Counted from the first letter of the stretch, positions 1-11,083 are shown. The stretch is 64,000 nucleotides of DNA from JAENVU01 sp963756815 (GCA_963756815.1 CAVWPR010000004.1:1-64000), one strand, 5' to 3'. A program made the numbers and translations. The notes: generated from the letters alone by a model not told the origin.

Positions 1-18
1 GTCGAAATCCCGCGCTAC

Positions 19-36
19 GGTGACGCCGACGTCAGT
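19..36. promoter_or_regulatory. Putative TetR-type operator, site 1 of 4
   Basis: The core reads TGAC-GCCGAC-GTCA, an inverted repeat with a 6-base spacer. It ends 27 bases before the ATG at 64 of the first SDR gene. The same TGAC-N6-GTCA core recurs before three other acyl-CoA catabolism operons (about 11014, 30982, 34667), which is the main reason for calling it. Its regulator is unknown; the TetR gene at 3029-3727 is the nearest candidate. Confidence 0.5.
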
Positions 37-63
37 TTCTCGGCCGGGGGAAGGAACGCGGAA

Positions 64-999
64 ATGGGGATGCTCGACGGCAAGGTCGCGATCGTGACCG
101 GCGCCGGCAACGGTGTCGGTCGCGGTGAGGCGGTGTTGCTCGCCGCGCACGGCGCGAAGGTCGTCGTGAACGACCTCGGTGGCTCGGTCACCGGCGAGGG
201 CGCCGACCCAAGGGCGCCGACAAGGTCGTCGACGTGATCAAGAGCCGCGGCGGCGAGGCGGTCGCCAACTACGACTGCGTCGCCGACCACGAGGGCGCCG
301 GCAACATCGTGAAGACGGCGATCGACGCGTTCGGCGGGCTCGACGTGCTCGTGAACAACGCCGGCATCCTGCGCGACAAGATGATGTTCTCGATGACGCC
401 CGAGGACTTCGACGCGGTGGTCAAGGTGCACATGTACGGCACCTTCAACACGATGCGGCACGCCTCGGCGTACTGGCGCAACGAGTCCAAGGAGGGCCGC
501 CAGCCGCAGCGCGTCCATCATCAACACGGTGTCGTCGGCCGGGCTGCAGGGCCAGGCGAGCCAGATCAACTACGGCGCGGCCAAGGCCGGCATCGCCGCG
601 ATGACGATCATCGCCGGGCTCGAGCTCAGCCGGTACGGCGTGCGCGCGAACTGCGTCGGTCCCGGCGGCTTCACCCGGATGGTCGGCCAGGCATGCCCGG
701 ACATCGAGATCAAGAACCCGGACGAGTACGAGGAGTTCACCCCGATGAACCCCGGGAACTCGGCACCGGCGGTGGTGTGCCTCGCGTCGGACGAGTCGAA
801 GCCGGTCACCGGCCAGGTGCTGCGGATGGTCGGCAACTCGCTGTGCGTGTACAAGCCGTGGGAGATGGGCGAGGAGTTCTTCGCCACCGACAAGGACGGC
901 AACGCCGCCCAGTGGGACCCGGCCGACGTCGGCCACATCCTCGGCCGCTACCACTTCCGGACGATCAATGCCGGCATCGACGCGCAGCGCCGGCGGTAG
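64..999 (+). CDS. SDR-family NAD(P)-dependent oxidoreductase (two frame jumps)
   Basis: A classical short-chain dehydrogenase expected to oxidise or reduce a hydroxyacyl-CoA or similar alcohol/ketone in the cytosol. The Rossmann motif TGAGNGVG lies near residue 12, NNAG near residue 98, and the YGAAK active-site motif follows a TVSSAG serine segment. It closely resembles the intact SDR at 31021-31935 and, like that protein, the 17beta-HSD4/MaoC-associated SDRs of steroid and lipid catabolism. The frame jumps near 205-212 (one base apparently lost) and near 500-510 (restored). If the second jump is a lost CG pair, the spacing matches the intact paralogue exactly. ATG 64 is preferred; ATG 70 is possible. 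It probably starts an operon with the hydratase and thiolase that follow and overlap it. Confidence 0.85.
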
Positions 1000-1841
1000 C
1001 GTCGCGCGTGGCGTAACACCCGACTTCTCCACCCTCGCGTACGAGGAGCGCAACGGCGTTGCGTACGTGACGCTGAACCGCCCCGAACGGCACAACGCGT
1101 TCAACTCGCTGATGCAGCGCGAGCTCAAGGCGCTGTGGCGCGGGCTGCGCCGGCACGACGACGTGCGCTGCGTCGTGCTCACGGGTGCGGGCGAGAAGGC
1201 CTTCTGCACCGGCATCGACCGCATGGAGCAGATGGGCGGCGAGACCGACGCCACCACCGACGACGACGTCGTGGGCTCGGGCTCGACGCCGTTCATGTTC
1301 AACGACCCCGGCGACAACATCGGACCGAAGTCGAACGACCTCTGGAAGCCGGTGATCGCGGCGGTGAACGGCATGGCGTGCGGCGGCGCGTTCTACATGC
1401 TCGGCGAGGTGGAGTTCATCATCGCCGCGGAGCACGCGACGTTCTTCGACCCGCACGTCACCTACGGCATGACCGCCGCGTACGAGCCGATCCACATGTC
1501 GGGGATCATGCCGTTCCCGGAGATCATGCGGCTCTCGCTGCTCGGCAACCACGAGCGGATGTCGGCGCGACGCGCGCTACGAGATCGGCATGGTCTCGGA
1601 GGTCGCGCCGGCCGGCGAGCTCATGGATCGCGCCACGTGGGCCGCCGAGGCGATCGCGTCGGCGCCGCCGCTCGCCATCCAGGGCACGGTCCGCGCGCTC
1701 TGGGGCGCGCGCGAGCACGGCCAGCGCGAGGCCGTGCGCCTCGGCTACGCGTACGTCGCGATGGGCACGAGCCCGGAGTCGATCGCCGAGGGCCAGAAGT
1801 TCTTCGAGTCCGGCCCGCGCATCGAATGGAGACTCAGGTGA
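968..1841 (+). CDS. Enoyl-CoA hydratase/isomerase family protein (one frame jump)
   Basis: A crotonase-fold protein, likely hydrating or isomerising an enoyl-CoA. Family marks are LNRPERHNAFNS near the N-terminus, the first oxyanion-hole segment FCTGIDRM, and the second, NGMACGGAF. The end is in another frame after a jump near 1570-1580, where a family-typical ERMSARRA...EIGMVSEV segment is split. The only upstream in-frame ATG is at 968, inside the end of the SDR gene; a start nearer 1005 may be hidden by a further indel. The stop TGA (1839-1841) overlaps the GTG of the next gene, a sign of translational coupling. Confidence 0.8.
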
Positions 1842-2995
1842 CCGATCCAGCACGCGTGGCGATCGTCGGAGCCGCGCTGTCGGACTGCGGGCGGGTCGAC
1901 ACGAAGTCGCCGTTCGAGCTCCACTACCAGGCTGCGTCACGCGCCATCGCCGACGCCGGGTTGACCAAGGCCGACATCGACGGCTTCGGATCCACCGGCA
2001 TGGGCCTGATCGCACCGGTCGAGATCGCGAGTACCTCGGGCTGCGGCCGACGTGGATCGACGGCACCGGCGTCGGCGGCAGCGCCTGGGTCGTGATGGCC
2101 GAGCACGCGGTCGAGGCGATCCAGGCCGGTCACGCCGAGGTCATCGTCCTCGTCTACGGCTCCACCACGCCGCGCCGACCTCAAGGCGAGGCGCCGCACC
2201 GCGAACCTCTCGTTCGGCGCACGCGGGCCCGGTGCAGTTCGACGCGCCGTACGGTCACACGCTCATCGCCAAGTACGCGATGGCGACCCGCCGTCACATG
2301 CACGAGTACGGCACCACGATCGAGCAGCTCGCCGAGATCGCGGTGTCGACCGCGCTACAACGCCGGCGCTCAACCCCGACGCCTACTACCGCGACCCCAT
2401 CACCGATCGAGGACGTCCAGACTCGGCGATGATCGCCGATCCGCTCACCAAGCTGCACTGCTGCATCCGCTCCGACGGTGGCGGCGCGATCGTGCTCACG
2501 TCCGAGGAGCGGGCGAAGGACCTCGCCAAGGCGCCGGTGTACGTGCTCGGCTCGGGCGAGACCACGAGCCACACCACGATGAGCGAGTGGGAGGACTTCA
2601 CCCTCGTCCCCCGCGGTGCGCTCGGGGAGGCTCGCGTTCGAGCGGGCCGGGTCTGACGCCGGCCGACGTCGACGTGTGCCAGATCTACGACGCGTTCACG
2701 CCCATGGTGCTGCTGTCGCTCGAGGCGCTCGGCTTCTGCGGCCGCGGCGAGGGCGGCCCGTTCGTGGAGGACGGGAAGCTGCGTGTCGGCGGAGCGCTGC
2801 CCACCAACACCGACGGCGGCGGGCTGTCGTCGCTGCCACCCGGGCATGCGCGGGATGTTCCTCATGGTGGAGGCGGTGAAGCAGCTGCGCGGCGAGGCCG
2901 GGGACCGGCAGGTCCCGGACGCGAAGATCGCGTGTGTCAACGGGACGGGCGGTTGGTTCTCCTCCGCGGCGACGTTGCTGCTCGGTACCGAGTAG
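1838..2995 (+). CDS. SCPx-like thiolase / acetyl-CoA acetyltransferase (many frame jumps)
   Basis: A thiolase-superfamily protein of the nonspecific lipid-transfer type common in actinobacterial steroid and branched-lipid catabolism. Readable pieces in order are VAIVGAALSDCGRVDTKS, a TWIDGTGVGGSAW nucleophile-region segment, RRHMHEYGTTIEQLAEIAV, CQIYDAFTPMVLLSLEALGF and a C-terminal NGTGGWFSSAATLLLGTE. At the usual Cys position the reading is TGVGGSAW, with no cysteine, as in some aldolase-type Ltp2 relatives; this is uncertain given the broken frame. At least six frame changes occur. The start is GTG 1838 (overlapping the hydratase stop) or ATG 1826. Third gene of the SDR-hydratase-thiolase set. 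Confidence 0.75.
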
Positions 2996-3028
2996 CCTCG
3001 ACCGGCGGGTGGCGGGCATCGCCATCGC

Positions 3029-3727
3029 TCAGACAGTTCGCGCTCGCGGCGACTCGCCGCGTCGCCAGCTGCATCGGTCGTGGGCGGGAAGAAGCCGCGG
3101 TGGATGACCGTGGTCAGGGTGTCGACGGCGGTGGTCGCGGTCGACGCCGAGGTCGCGGCTCGTCATCGCGTAGCTGGTGCGCTCGAGCATGGCCATGAGC
3201 GACGCGACGGTCGCCTCGTCGTCGGGAGCGCCGGCCTCGTGCAGCCGCACGGCGAACGCCTCGGCGATGTGGGTGAACGCGTCCACGCCGAGCCGGTCGA
3301 CCTTGCGGTCGCTCACCTGGTTCTCCATCCACGCCCGGATCACCACGCCGTAGTGGCCGTAGGTGTCGAGGAACGACCCGAGGTAGGCATGCAGCGCCTC
3401 GCGCCCGGCGTCGTCGGGCGTCACCGCCGGGACCCGGGTGGCGAGCTCCTCGATCGCCTCCGCGCACTCGACCGCGAGCGCGCGCAGGAGGTCCTCCTTG
3501 TTGGAGAAGTAGAGGTAGAAGGTGCCGTGCGACGTGCGCGGCGGCACGCACGATGTCGTCGACGCGGGCCTGGTGGTAGCCGCGTCGGGCGAAGACGCGC
3601 AGCCCGGCGTCGGACAGCGTGCGCATCGTCTTGCGACCCTGCGCCCGCAGCGCGCGATCACCGTGCGGTGGCGCCGCGCGAGCCTGCGCCAGTGCGCGCT
3701 CCTCGTGGTGTGCGATCCTTCCGCCAT
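3029..3727 (-). CDS. TetR/AcrR-family transcriptional regulator (frame jumps)
   Basis: A one-component repressor. The helix-turn-helix segment reads AGLRVFARRGYHQARVDDIV, followed by the family mark GTFYLYFSNKEDLLRAL in another frame. The ligand-binding part contains an acidic, helical region and a tail in a third frame ending HRGFFPP. The start is unsure: ATG 3727 shares the CATG of the divergent synthetase start at 3726, which leaves no promoter, so the ATG at 3626 just before the HTH, or a start between, is possible. It lies between the first operon and the divergent acyl-CoA synthetase, so it may control either, and it is a candidate for the TGAC-N6-GTCA sites. Confidence 0.75.
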   Translation of the reverse strand: MAEGSHTTRSAHWRRLARRHRTVIARCGRRVARRCARCPTPGCASSPDAATTRPASTTSCVPPRTSHGTFYLYFSNKEDLLRALAVECAEAIEELATRVPAVTPDDAGREALHAYLGSFLDTYGHYGVVIRAWMENQVSDRKVDRLGVDAFTHIAEAFAVRLHEAGAPDDEATVASLMAMLERTSYAMTSRDLGVDRDHRRRHPDHGHPPRLLPAHDRCSWRRGESPRARTV

Positions 3728-5223
3728 GCTCCCCCGAGTCACCCGCGAGGCGGCCCGCCGATTCGGCGATGCTACCGCCTACGTGCGCCGGCCGGCTGGG
3801 CGCTCGGCTACCGCGACGTCGACCGGCTGTCCGATCGCGTCGCCGCCGGGCTCATCGGCCGCGGCATCGGCCCCGGCGACGTCGTCGCGCTCGTGCTGCC
3901 GCCCGGACCCGAGTATCTCGTCGCCTACCTCGCCGCGGCCAAGGTCGGCGCGATCACCACCGGCGTGAACGACAAGCTCGCCGCGACCGAACGCGACGCG
4001 ATCCTCGACATCGCGCGACCCGGCGCTCGTGCTGGCGGCACCCGAGCTCGCGCCCGCGTCCGACGTCCCTGCCGTCGCGGTCGAGCCGAGCGCGGCGCCC
4101 GACGACGTGCTCCGCGGCCTCCAGGCCGACGGCGACGTGCCCGAGCTCGCGCCCGATCCCGACCGGCCGGTCGCGATCATCTTCACGTCGGGCACCACCG
4201 GCCTGCCGAAGGGCGCGCTCTACACCGACCGCCAGCTCGAGTTCATCACCGCGACCGACGTCGGCGACCGGTGGGGCGGCGGCACGCGCAGCTTCACCGG
4301 CACCTCGTTCGCGCACCTCGGCTTCATGACCAAGCTGCCCGGCAACCTGATGCGCGGCGGCACCACCTTCATCATGCCGCGGTGGCGTGCGCACGACGCC
4401 CTGGAGCTCCTCGCTCGCGAGCGCATGGTCACGGTGGCGGGCGTACCCACCCAGCTCGCGCTGATGCTCGCCGACGAGGACTTCGACACCTTCGACCTCG
4501 ACCAGCGTCGGCTACATCGTCGTGGGCGGCGGTCCGGTGACCCCCGGGCTCGCGGCCGAGGCGCGCGCACGCTTCGGCGCCGCCCTCGCGACGCGCTACT
4601 CGTGCACCGAGGCCGGGATCGGGCTCGGGACCGCGTTCGACGATCCCGAGGAGGACGCGATCGTCAGCGTGGGCCGACCGCACGCGAGCGTCGACCTCGC
4701 CGTGCTCGACGAGGACGACGTGGCGGTGGAGACGGGCGAGATCGGCCGGGTGTGCCTCCGCTCCCCCGCCGTGATGGCCGGCTACTGGCGCGATCCCGAA
4801 GGCACGCGCGCGGCGTTCACCGCGTCGGGCCACGTGCGCACCGGGCGACCTGGGCTGGATCGACGAGCACGGGCCGGCTGCGCCTCGTCGGTCGCAGCAA
4901 GGAGATGTACGTCCGCGGCGGGTACAACGTGTACCCGGTGGAGGTCGAAGCGGTGCTCTCGACGCACCCGGACGTGCGCGCCGTCGCCGTCGTGCCGGCG
5001 CCCCGACCCGGTGATGGGTGAGATCGGCGTGGCGGTCGTCGTCGCCGACGGTGAGCCGCCGACGGTCGACGGACTGCGCGCCTTCGCCGAGGACCGGCTC
5101 GCCCGCTACAAGCTGCCGGAGGCGATCGCGGTGGTCGACGCGCTGCCGCTCACCGCCGGCGAGAAGATCGACCGGCGCGCGCTGGTGGCGATGCTCGCCG
5201 AGGCACCCTCGACCGGTCGATAG
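3726..5223 (+). CDS. AMP-dependent acyl-CoA synthetase/ligase (several frame jumps)
   Basis: An ANL-superfamily enzyme that activates a carboxylic acid to its CoA thioester through an acyl-adenylate. The phosphate-binding motif reads FTSGTTGLPKGAL, the YSCTEAG segment is the A5 motif, DLGWIDEHGRLRLVGRSKEM the hinge region in shifted frame, and the end carries the catalytic-lysine motif GEKIDRRAL. About 499 residues, normal for the family. At least five frame changes are visible (near 3790, 4015, 4505, 4850, 5000). The start ATG 3726 is followed directly by a plausible N-terminus. It sits 12 bases before an acyl-CoA dehydrogenase and so likely feeds it. Substrate not predictable. Confidence 0.82.
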
Positions 5224-5235
5224 GGTCCGCCGCTC

Positions 5236-6391
5236 ATGGAGCTCGACTTCGACCCCGACCAGGAGGACCTGCGCGACTCGATCCGCACGTTCCTCACCGC
5301 CGAGTGCCCGATCGCGCTCGTCCGCGAGATCGTCGAGGCGCGCATCGCCGGGGGCACGGCCGATGCCGCCGAGCTTGCACGCACACATGACCGAGCTCGG
5401 CTGGCCGGCCCTCGCCGTCCCGGCCGCCGCCGGCGGGCTCGGCCTCGGACCGATCGAGCTCGCGCTCCTCGCCGAGGAGCTCGGCCGTGCGCTCGCACCC
5501 GGACCGCTCTTCGCCACCGTCACCCAGTACGTCCCGGTCGTCCGGGCGCTGGCCACGACCCGGAGCAGGTCGTCGCGCTGCTCGCGCCCGTCGCCGAGGG
5601 CGCGGCGCGCGGAACCGTCGCCGATCGCGGAGCCGAGCGGCGGCGGTCGACCCGGCCGCCACCACCGTGATCGCGACGCCCCGCGGCGACGGCTGGGAGC
5701 TTCGCGGCACCAAGGCCACGGTGTTCGAACCGCGCCGCCGACGGCATGGTCGCGGTGGTCGCTCGCTCGCCCGGGACCGAGGGCGACGACGGCGTCGGCG
5801 CGTTCGTGGTGCCCGTCGCCGCGTGCACCGTCGACGCCGCTCGACGCCGTCGACCCGAGCCGCGTGCTCGCCGACCGTGGCGCTCGACGGCGTGGCCGTC
5901 GACGCCGACGCACACCCTGGGAGCGCCGGGTCCCGCCACGGCCGCGGCGCTTCGTCGTGCGCTCGACACCGCGACGGTCGCGCTCGCGCTCGACGCGGTC
6001 GGCGCCGCACAGCAGCTCTTCGACGTGTCGCTCGAGTACGCGAAGCAGCGGGAGCAGTTCGGCGTGCCGGTCGGATCGTTCCAGGCGATCAAGCACAAGT
6101 TCGCCGACCTGCTCGTGCTCCTCGAACGCGCCCGTGCCCTCGGTTACTACGCGGCGCTCACCATCGCCGAGGACGACGACGAACAGTCGCTCGCCAGCCG
6201 CGATGGCCAAGGCGGCCGCCGGCGACGTCGCGACGCGCATGGCCAAGGAGGGCATCCAGGTGCACGGCGGCATCGGGTACACGTGGGAGTCCGACGTCCA
6301 CCTCTACGTCCGCCGGCTCCAGTCCGACGCGATCCTCTTCGGCACGGCCGAGCATCACCGCCAGCGCGTGGCCGACCTCATCGGCGTGTGA
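5236..6391 (+). CDS. Acyl-CoA dehydrogenase (heavily frame-broken)
   Basis: An FAD-dependent acyl-CoA dehydrogenase. N-terminal helix MELDFDPDQEDLRDSIRTFL, middle segment LGLGPIELALLAEELGRALA, the C-terminal helix-bundle motif YAKQREQFGVPVGSFQAIKH and the FAD/dimer motif IQVHGGIGYTWESDVHLY are all clear. It belongs to the shorter FadE-type subunits that often work as alpha2beta2 heterotetramers with a second dehydrogenase, and one lies just downstream on the opposite strand. At least seven frame changes are visible. The stop at 6389-6391 overlaps the end of the convergent dehydrogenase by 14 bases. Confidence 0.82.
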
Positions 6392-7545
6392 CGGCCGCGT
6401 TCGTCGAGTCGTCCAACACGCACGCCGCGATCCGTTCCTCGAGGGCACGGTCGTCCCACCACGAGATCTGCTGCTGCTTGGCCCGCCGGAAGTAGAGCTG
6501 GATGTCGTACTCGAGGGTGAAGCCGACGCCGCCGAAGACCTGCTGGGCCATCGCGGTGACGTCGCGGTAGGTCCGCACGGCGAAGAGCTTCGCCATCGGC
6601 GCGAGCTGCTCGATCGACCTGCCCGTGCGCCAGCGCGGCCAGCGGCCTCGTGCACCAGGATCTCGCCGCCCTCGACGCTCGTCGACGCGTCGGCCAGGTA
6701 GTGCGCGATCGCCTGGAACGCGCCGAGCGGCTTGTCGAACTGCTCGCGGTCCTTCGCGTACTGGGTCGGTGAGCTCGAGCGCGGCCCGCGCGCCGCCGAT
6801 CGCCTGCGCGGCGAGGAACACGACGCCCTCGAGCAGCGTGGCGTTCCACGTCGCCCAACCCGATGCCGGCGGCGCCGATGCGGTCGGCCTCGGCGACCGG
6901 CACCCCCGAGAGCGTCGACCGCGTACTGGGTCTCCGATGCGAGCGTGAACTGCTGCGTCGAGCTCCACGCCCGGCGCGTCGGGATCGACGAGGAAGAGGT
7001 CGACGGCGTCGTCGGCGTCGCCGGTCCGGGCCAGCACCACGATCCGGGTCGCCGAGCTCGCGAACGGGACGTGCCACTTCGTGCCGTCGAGCCGGAACCC
7101 GTCGCCGTCGGGCGGTCGCGGTCGTCCGGATGCCGCGGGCCCGAACCCGCCCTCGGGCTCGAGCCACGCCGTGGTCAGGATCTCGTCGCCGGACGCGATG
7201 CGCGGCGAGCAGCTCGCGCTGCTGCGCGCCGACCCTGCGCGCAGCAGCAGGCCCGCGCTCATCACCGCGCTGACGAAGTGCGGCGACGGCACCAGCGCCC
7301 GTCCGAACTCCTCGTAGACGACCACGCCCTCGAGCGCGCTCATCCCCGAGCCGCCGTACTCGACGGGGAGCATGAGCCCGAGGAGGTCGAGCTCGGCGAG
7401 CTGCTTCCACAGCTCGGTCGAGTAGCCGACCGGGTCGTCCTCGAGCGCGCGCACGGTCTCGAGCGAGCGACGACGCGGCGCAGACGCTCCGCACCATCTC
7501 GCGGAGCATGTCCTGTTCGGCGGTGAAATCGAGATCCATCGTCAC
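6378..7545 (-). CDS. Acyl-CoA dehydrogenase (frame jumps)
   Basis: FAD-dependent acyl-CoA dehydrogenase. The N-terminus MTMDLDFTAEQDMLREMVRS is typical, followed by LPVEYGGSGMSALEGVVVYEE, a GTKWHVPFASSA segment, and the C-terminal QQVFGGVGFTLEYDIQLYFR, matching the usual IHGGIGFTWE helix. The last residues include RAKQQQISWWDD. It is the last gene of a minus-strand set with two MaoC-type proteins, a CoA-transferase and another dehydrogenase, all presumably read from the operator at about 11014. ATG 7545 is chosen; ATG 7539 also fits. Several frame changes lie in the middle third. Confidence 0.8.
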
Positions 7546-7573
7546 GTCCTCGTCGGTCGGTCGGTGCCGCGGG

Positions 7574-8061
7574 TCAGGGGCGCCACTGGTCGCCGCGGCG
7601 CGCCCAGGGGTTGTCGTCGGGCCCGGTGGGCACCGCGACGCGGATCGTGCAGTCGGTCTTGACGTCGTCGTCCACCGCGAGCGTCACGACGAGCGTCGAC
7701 CCATCCACAGCCGGTCGTCGTCGGTGTCGACGCCCTCGACCGTGCCCCGCATCACCATGGTGTCGCCGGGGAACACCGAGCCCGCATGCGGAACCTCATC
7801 CGCCCGAGGCGGCCCGTCGGGCCGGTCCAGTCGGTCACGTAGCGCTCGAACCACGCGGCCTGGTTCGGCGTGTTCATGAAGATGTCCTGCGTGCCGTTGC
7901 GGTTGACCGCGAAGTCGTGGTCGTGGTGCATCGGCCGCCAGTCGCGTGCCGCGAGCGCGCCGAGCACGATCGTCGTGGCGGTGACGTCGTGACGCAGCTC
8001 GGGCAGCTCGTCGCCCACGTGCACGCGCGTCGAGGGTGATGCCGGTCGTCGTCGCGCTCAT
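7574..8061 (-). CDS. MaoC-like hot-dog dehydratase subunit (frame jumps)
   Basis: A single hot-dog domain of about 160 residues, expected to form the catalytic half of a two-subunit enoyl-CoA hydratase with the adjacent FAS1-like protein. The segment RDWRPMHHDHDFAVNRNGTQDIFMN carries the hydratase-2 D-x-H arrangement (MHHDHD) of MaoC proteins, and GSVFPGDTMVMRGTVEGV is the usual strand near the C-terminus. The tail reads DNPWARRGDQWRP before the stop at 7574. Its ATG (8059-8061) overlaps the stop of the upstream gene as ATGA, so the two are translationally coupled, as in ChsH1/ChsH2-type heterodimers. Confidence 0.78.
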
Positions 8062-8563
8062 GCTCGCCTCGCCGGTAGCCGAAGCCGGTGTAGGACTCGA
8101 CCCCGACCAGCTCGTCGCGCTGGTTGAGGTACTCGACGTCGATGACCCAGAACCGGCCGGTGCCGAGCTTCGTGGTCTTGGGCTCGCTCACCGACCGCAG
8201 GATCTGGCGGGTGCGCAGCACGTCGCCGGGCCGCACCGGCTCGTGGAACACGATCGTGTTGTCGGTCATCACCGCCTCCGGGAGCCCGAAGATCTCCTTG
8301 AGGTCGAAGTGCACCTGCAGCGGCAGCGGCTGCTCGGTGCGGCCCGGGCTCCAGTGGTGCGGCCGGAACCAGACCGACAGCATGGTCGGCGGCGCGATCG
8401 GCCCGTCGGTGAGCTCGGCCGCGACCGCGTCGTCCCAGAAGAGCGGGTTGCCGTTCTCGACCGACGCGCAGCGTCGTCCACACGTAGCCGCGCTCGACCG
8501 GGAACTCGCCGGCCTCCTCGTACTGCGATCGCGCCGATCGAGCGCCTCGACCTCCGTCGGCAT
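8058..8563 (-). CDS. FAS1-like dehydratase domain protein, MaoC N-terminal type (frame jumps)
   Basis: A hot-dog protein of the MaoC-N / FAS1-like dehydratase type. It usually lacks catalytic residues itself and binds the acyl-CoA tail beside a MaoC partner. The family opening reads EFPVERGYVWTTL followed by SVENGNPLFWDD, then IAPPTMLSVWFRP, a strand HEPVRPGDVLRT and the end VESYTGFGYR. A frame change lies near 8525 and another just before the stop. The ATG at 8563 begins MPTEVEAL. It is 7 bases from the CaiB-type gene upstream and overlaps the MaoC gene downstream. Confidence 0.78.
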
Positions 8564-8570
8564 CGGTCGC

Positions 8571-9764
8571 TCACGCCACGGCTCCTTCCTCGCGGAGGCT
8601 CGCGATCTCGTCGGGGGCGAAGCCGGCGTCGCGCAGGACCGCGTCGGTGTCGGTGAACGCCGGGCGCGCGCACCGACCGGGTCCGGCTGGCGTGCGGTCG
8701 GCGCCGGCGAGGGTCCAGCCGACCTGCTCGAAGTCCGGGCCGTCGTCGCGCGACGCGGTGACGAACACGCCGCGGGCGCGCAGGTGCTCGTCGTCGCACG
8801 AGCTCGGGGACCGATGCGACCTCGGACACGCAGGTGTCGGCCGGTCCGAGCTCCGCGACCCACACGTCGCGCGGCTTCGCGGCGAACGCGGCGCGGAAGT
8901 CGGCGCGGATCTCGTCCTGGACCGCGTCGTCGGTCTGGTGGTCGATCCAGCGCTCGCAGCCGAGCGCGCGGCACAGGTTGGCGAAGAAGTGCGGCTCGAT
9001 CGCGCCCACCGCCAGCCACTTGCCGTCGGCGCACGGGTAGACGTCGTAGCAGGCGTACCGGCCGGTCAGCAGGCTGTGGCGCGGCCCGGGAACGTCGCCG
9101 GTCGCGAGGTACTCGTCGACGTTCAGCGACATGAGCGCGACGACGCCGTCGGCGATCGAGACGTCGAGCGTGCGCGCCCTCGCCGGTGGCGTTCCGGGCG
9201 ACGAGCGCCGCGAGGATCGCGATGACGGCCTGCATGCCGCCACCGGCACTGTCGGCAACGGTCGCGCCCGGGAGCGCGGGACCGCCGTCGGGATCGCGTC
9301 CGGAGCAGTCGAGGTAGCCGCCGACCGCGAGGTAGTTGAGGTCGTGGCCGGCCCACTGCGACCCGCGGGCCGGTCTGCCCGTACCCGCTCGTGGAGCAAT
9401 AGACCGACGCCGCGGGTTCACCGCGTGCACCGCGTCGGGGCCGATGCCCAGGCGGTCGACGACGCCGGGACGGAAGCTCTCGATCACGACGTCGGCCGTG
9501 GCCGCCAGCCGCAGGAACGCCGCGGTCCCGGCCGGCGTCTTGAGGTCGAGCGAGCACCCGCTGCATGCCGCGGTGGCCGGCGTAGGCGTAGAACGGCGGG
9601 GTGATCTGCGCGGCGCCGTGCTTCGGCGGCGGGCCGACCTTCACGACGCGCGCGCCGTAGTCGGCGAGCCAGCGCGACGTGCGCGCCGCGGGGCCGACGC
9701 TCGCGAGGTCGAGCACGGTGATGCCGTCGAGCAACGGTCGGCTCGTCGTGGGTGCGGCGGTCAT
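8571..9764 (-). CDS. CaiB/BaiF-family (class III) CoA-transferase (frame jumps)
   Basis: A class III CoA-transferase moving CoA between carboxylic acids, cytosolic and usually an interlocked dimer. Features are the N-terminal LLDGITVLDLASVGPAARTS, the nucleotide-binding segment LADYGARVVKVGPP, ESFRPGVVDRLGIG, YCSTSGYGQTGP, and DLNYLAVGGYL, which holds the position of the family's catalytic Asp (here in the AGHDLNY stretch). About 397 residues, normal. The ATG at 9764 follows the upstream dehydrogenase by 8 bases. Frame changes occur near 9555, 9365, 9185, 8800 and 8680. Confidence 0.8.
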
Positions 9765-9772
9765 CGGCGGGG

Positions 9773-10996
9773 TCAGAAGTTCTTCGGCAGGCCGAGCCCG
9801 CGGCGTGCGATCACGTTCTTCTGGATCTCCGACGATCCGCCCCCGATGGTGTCGATCACGGTGTAGCGGTAGGTGGACTCGGCGCGGCCCTCCATCGGTG
9901 CGTCCGGGCGTCTTCACCCGGAGCTGGCCGCCGGGACCGGCGATGTCCATCGACGCGTTGGCGAGCCGGCGGGAGAACTCCGTGGCGAAGAGCTTGTACC
10001 GCGACGACTCGACCGTCGGTGGCGGGGTGCCCGGCTTCTTCTCGCCCTTCATCGACTGGCGACGACCTTCAGCCCGAGCCCGCGGGCCACCTCGGCGTCG
10101 GTCGCGAGGCGCGCGATCTCGCGCCGGCGTCACCGGGTCCTCGCGAAGCGGCCGGCCGTCGCGCTCGGCGGTCCGCACGTAGTCGCAGAGCAGGTCGAGG
10201 CGCTGCTTGATCGGCGAGAACGTGAACATCGTGAACCGCTCGAGGTCGAGCGCCTGCGAGATGTACTGGAACCCGCGGTTCACCTCGCCGACCACGTACT
10301 CGTCGGGCACGAAGACGTCCTCGATGAAGACCTCGTTGGTGCGCTCGTCGCCCATCGGCGCGCCGCCCATGGTCTTGATCGCGTTGATCGTCGATGCCGG
10401 GCTGGTCGAGCGGCACGAGCATCAGCGTGATGCCGCGGTGCTTGTCGGTCGGATCGGTGCGGGTGCCGAGCCAGTACCACTCGGCGAAGTGCGCGGAGGT
10501 CGTCCACGTCTTCTGCCCGTTGAGGATCCACCCCGACTTCCCGTCGCGCTCGCCCTTCACCGCGGCGAGCCGCATCGACGCCGCGTCGGAGCCGGCGTTC
10601 GGCTCGCTGTACCCGACTGCGAACTCCACCTCGTTGCGCAGGATCATCGGCAGGAACTTCTCCTTCAGGAAGTCGTTGCCGTGCGCGATGAGCGTCTTGC
10701 CGATGATCCCGACGCCCTTGCCGATCTGGGGGCCGCCCCGCCCCGCGAGCCGCTCGTTGAGGAGGTACTCGTAGACGCCCTCGCCCGCCGAGCCGCCGTA
10801 CTCCTCGGGCCAGGTGAGGCCGAGCCAACCCTTGCGCGCCGAGCTCGGCCATGAAGGCGCGGCGCTTCGGCGTGTCGACGATCTGGGCCATGTTCTCGCG
10901 GGTGAGGTCGAAGACATCGGGGTCGTCGTGGGCGTCGAGGAAGGCGTCGACTTCGGCCGCGAAGGCCTGCTGCTCCGGGGAGAACTCGAAGTCCAC
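9773..10996 (-). CDS. Acyl-CoA dehydrogenase, GTG start (frame jumps)
   Basis: A full-length acyl-CoA dehydrogenase of about 407 residues. Marks are DFEFSPEQQAFAAEVDAFL, LTWPEEYGGSAGEG, VGYSEPNAGSDAASMRLAA (FAD-binding ACAD signature), WILNGQKTWTTSAHFAEWY, and the C-terminal GGGSSEIQKNVIARRGLGLP. The start is GTG 10996. It is the first gene of the operon running down to 6378 and has the palindromic operator TGAC-N5-GTCA 18 bases upstream. The large type with a SEPNAGSD motif typically carries the catalytic glutamate, unlike the smaller partner subunit at 6378-7545, so the pair may form a heteromer. Confidence 0.85.
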
Positions 10997-11013
10997 GCCT
11001 GCTCCTGGAGAAA

Positions 11014-11030
11014 TCTGACGGGTCGTCAGA
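11014..11030 (-). promoter_or_regulatory. Putative TetR-type operator, site 2 of 4
   Basis: TCTGAC-GGGT-CGTCAGA, a perfect 7-base inverted repeat (ATCTGAC/GTCAGAT when the flanking bases are included) lying 18 bases before the GTG of the acyl-CoA dehydrogenase at 10996. The other three sites have one more base in the spacer. As this region is rich in apparent indels, one base may be missing here. Confidence 0.6.
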
Positions 11031-11083
11031 TCCTATGAGCGGCGGCGTTCGGCCGTCGAAGCTCGACCGCGGTCGGCGCGGGC

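Noticed and set aside
2650..2660. TGA inside the first thiolase gene, considered as Sec
   Set aside because: Flanking frames differ and no redox cysteine position is involved; other jumps occur in the same gene.
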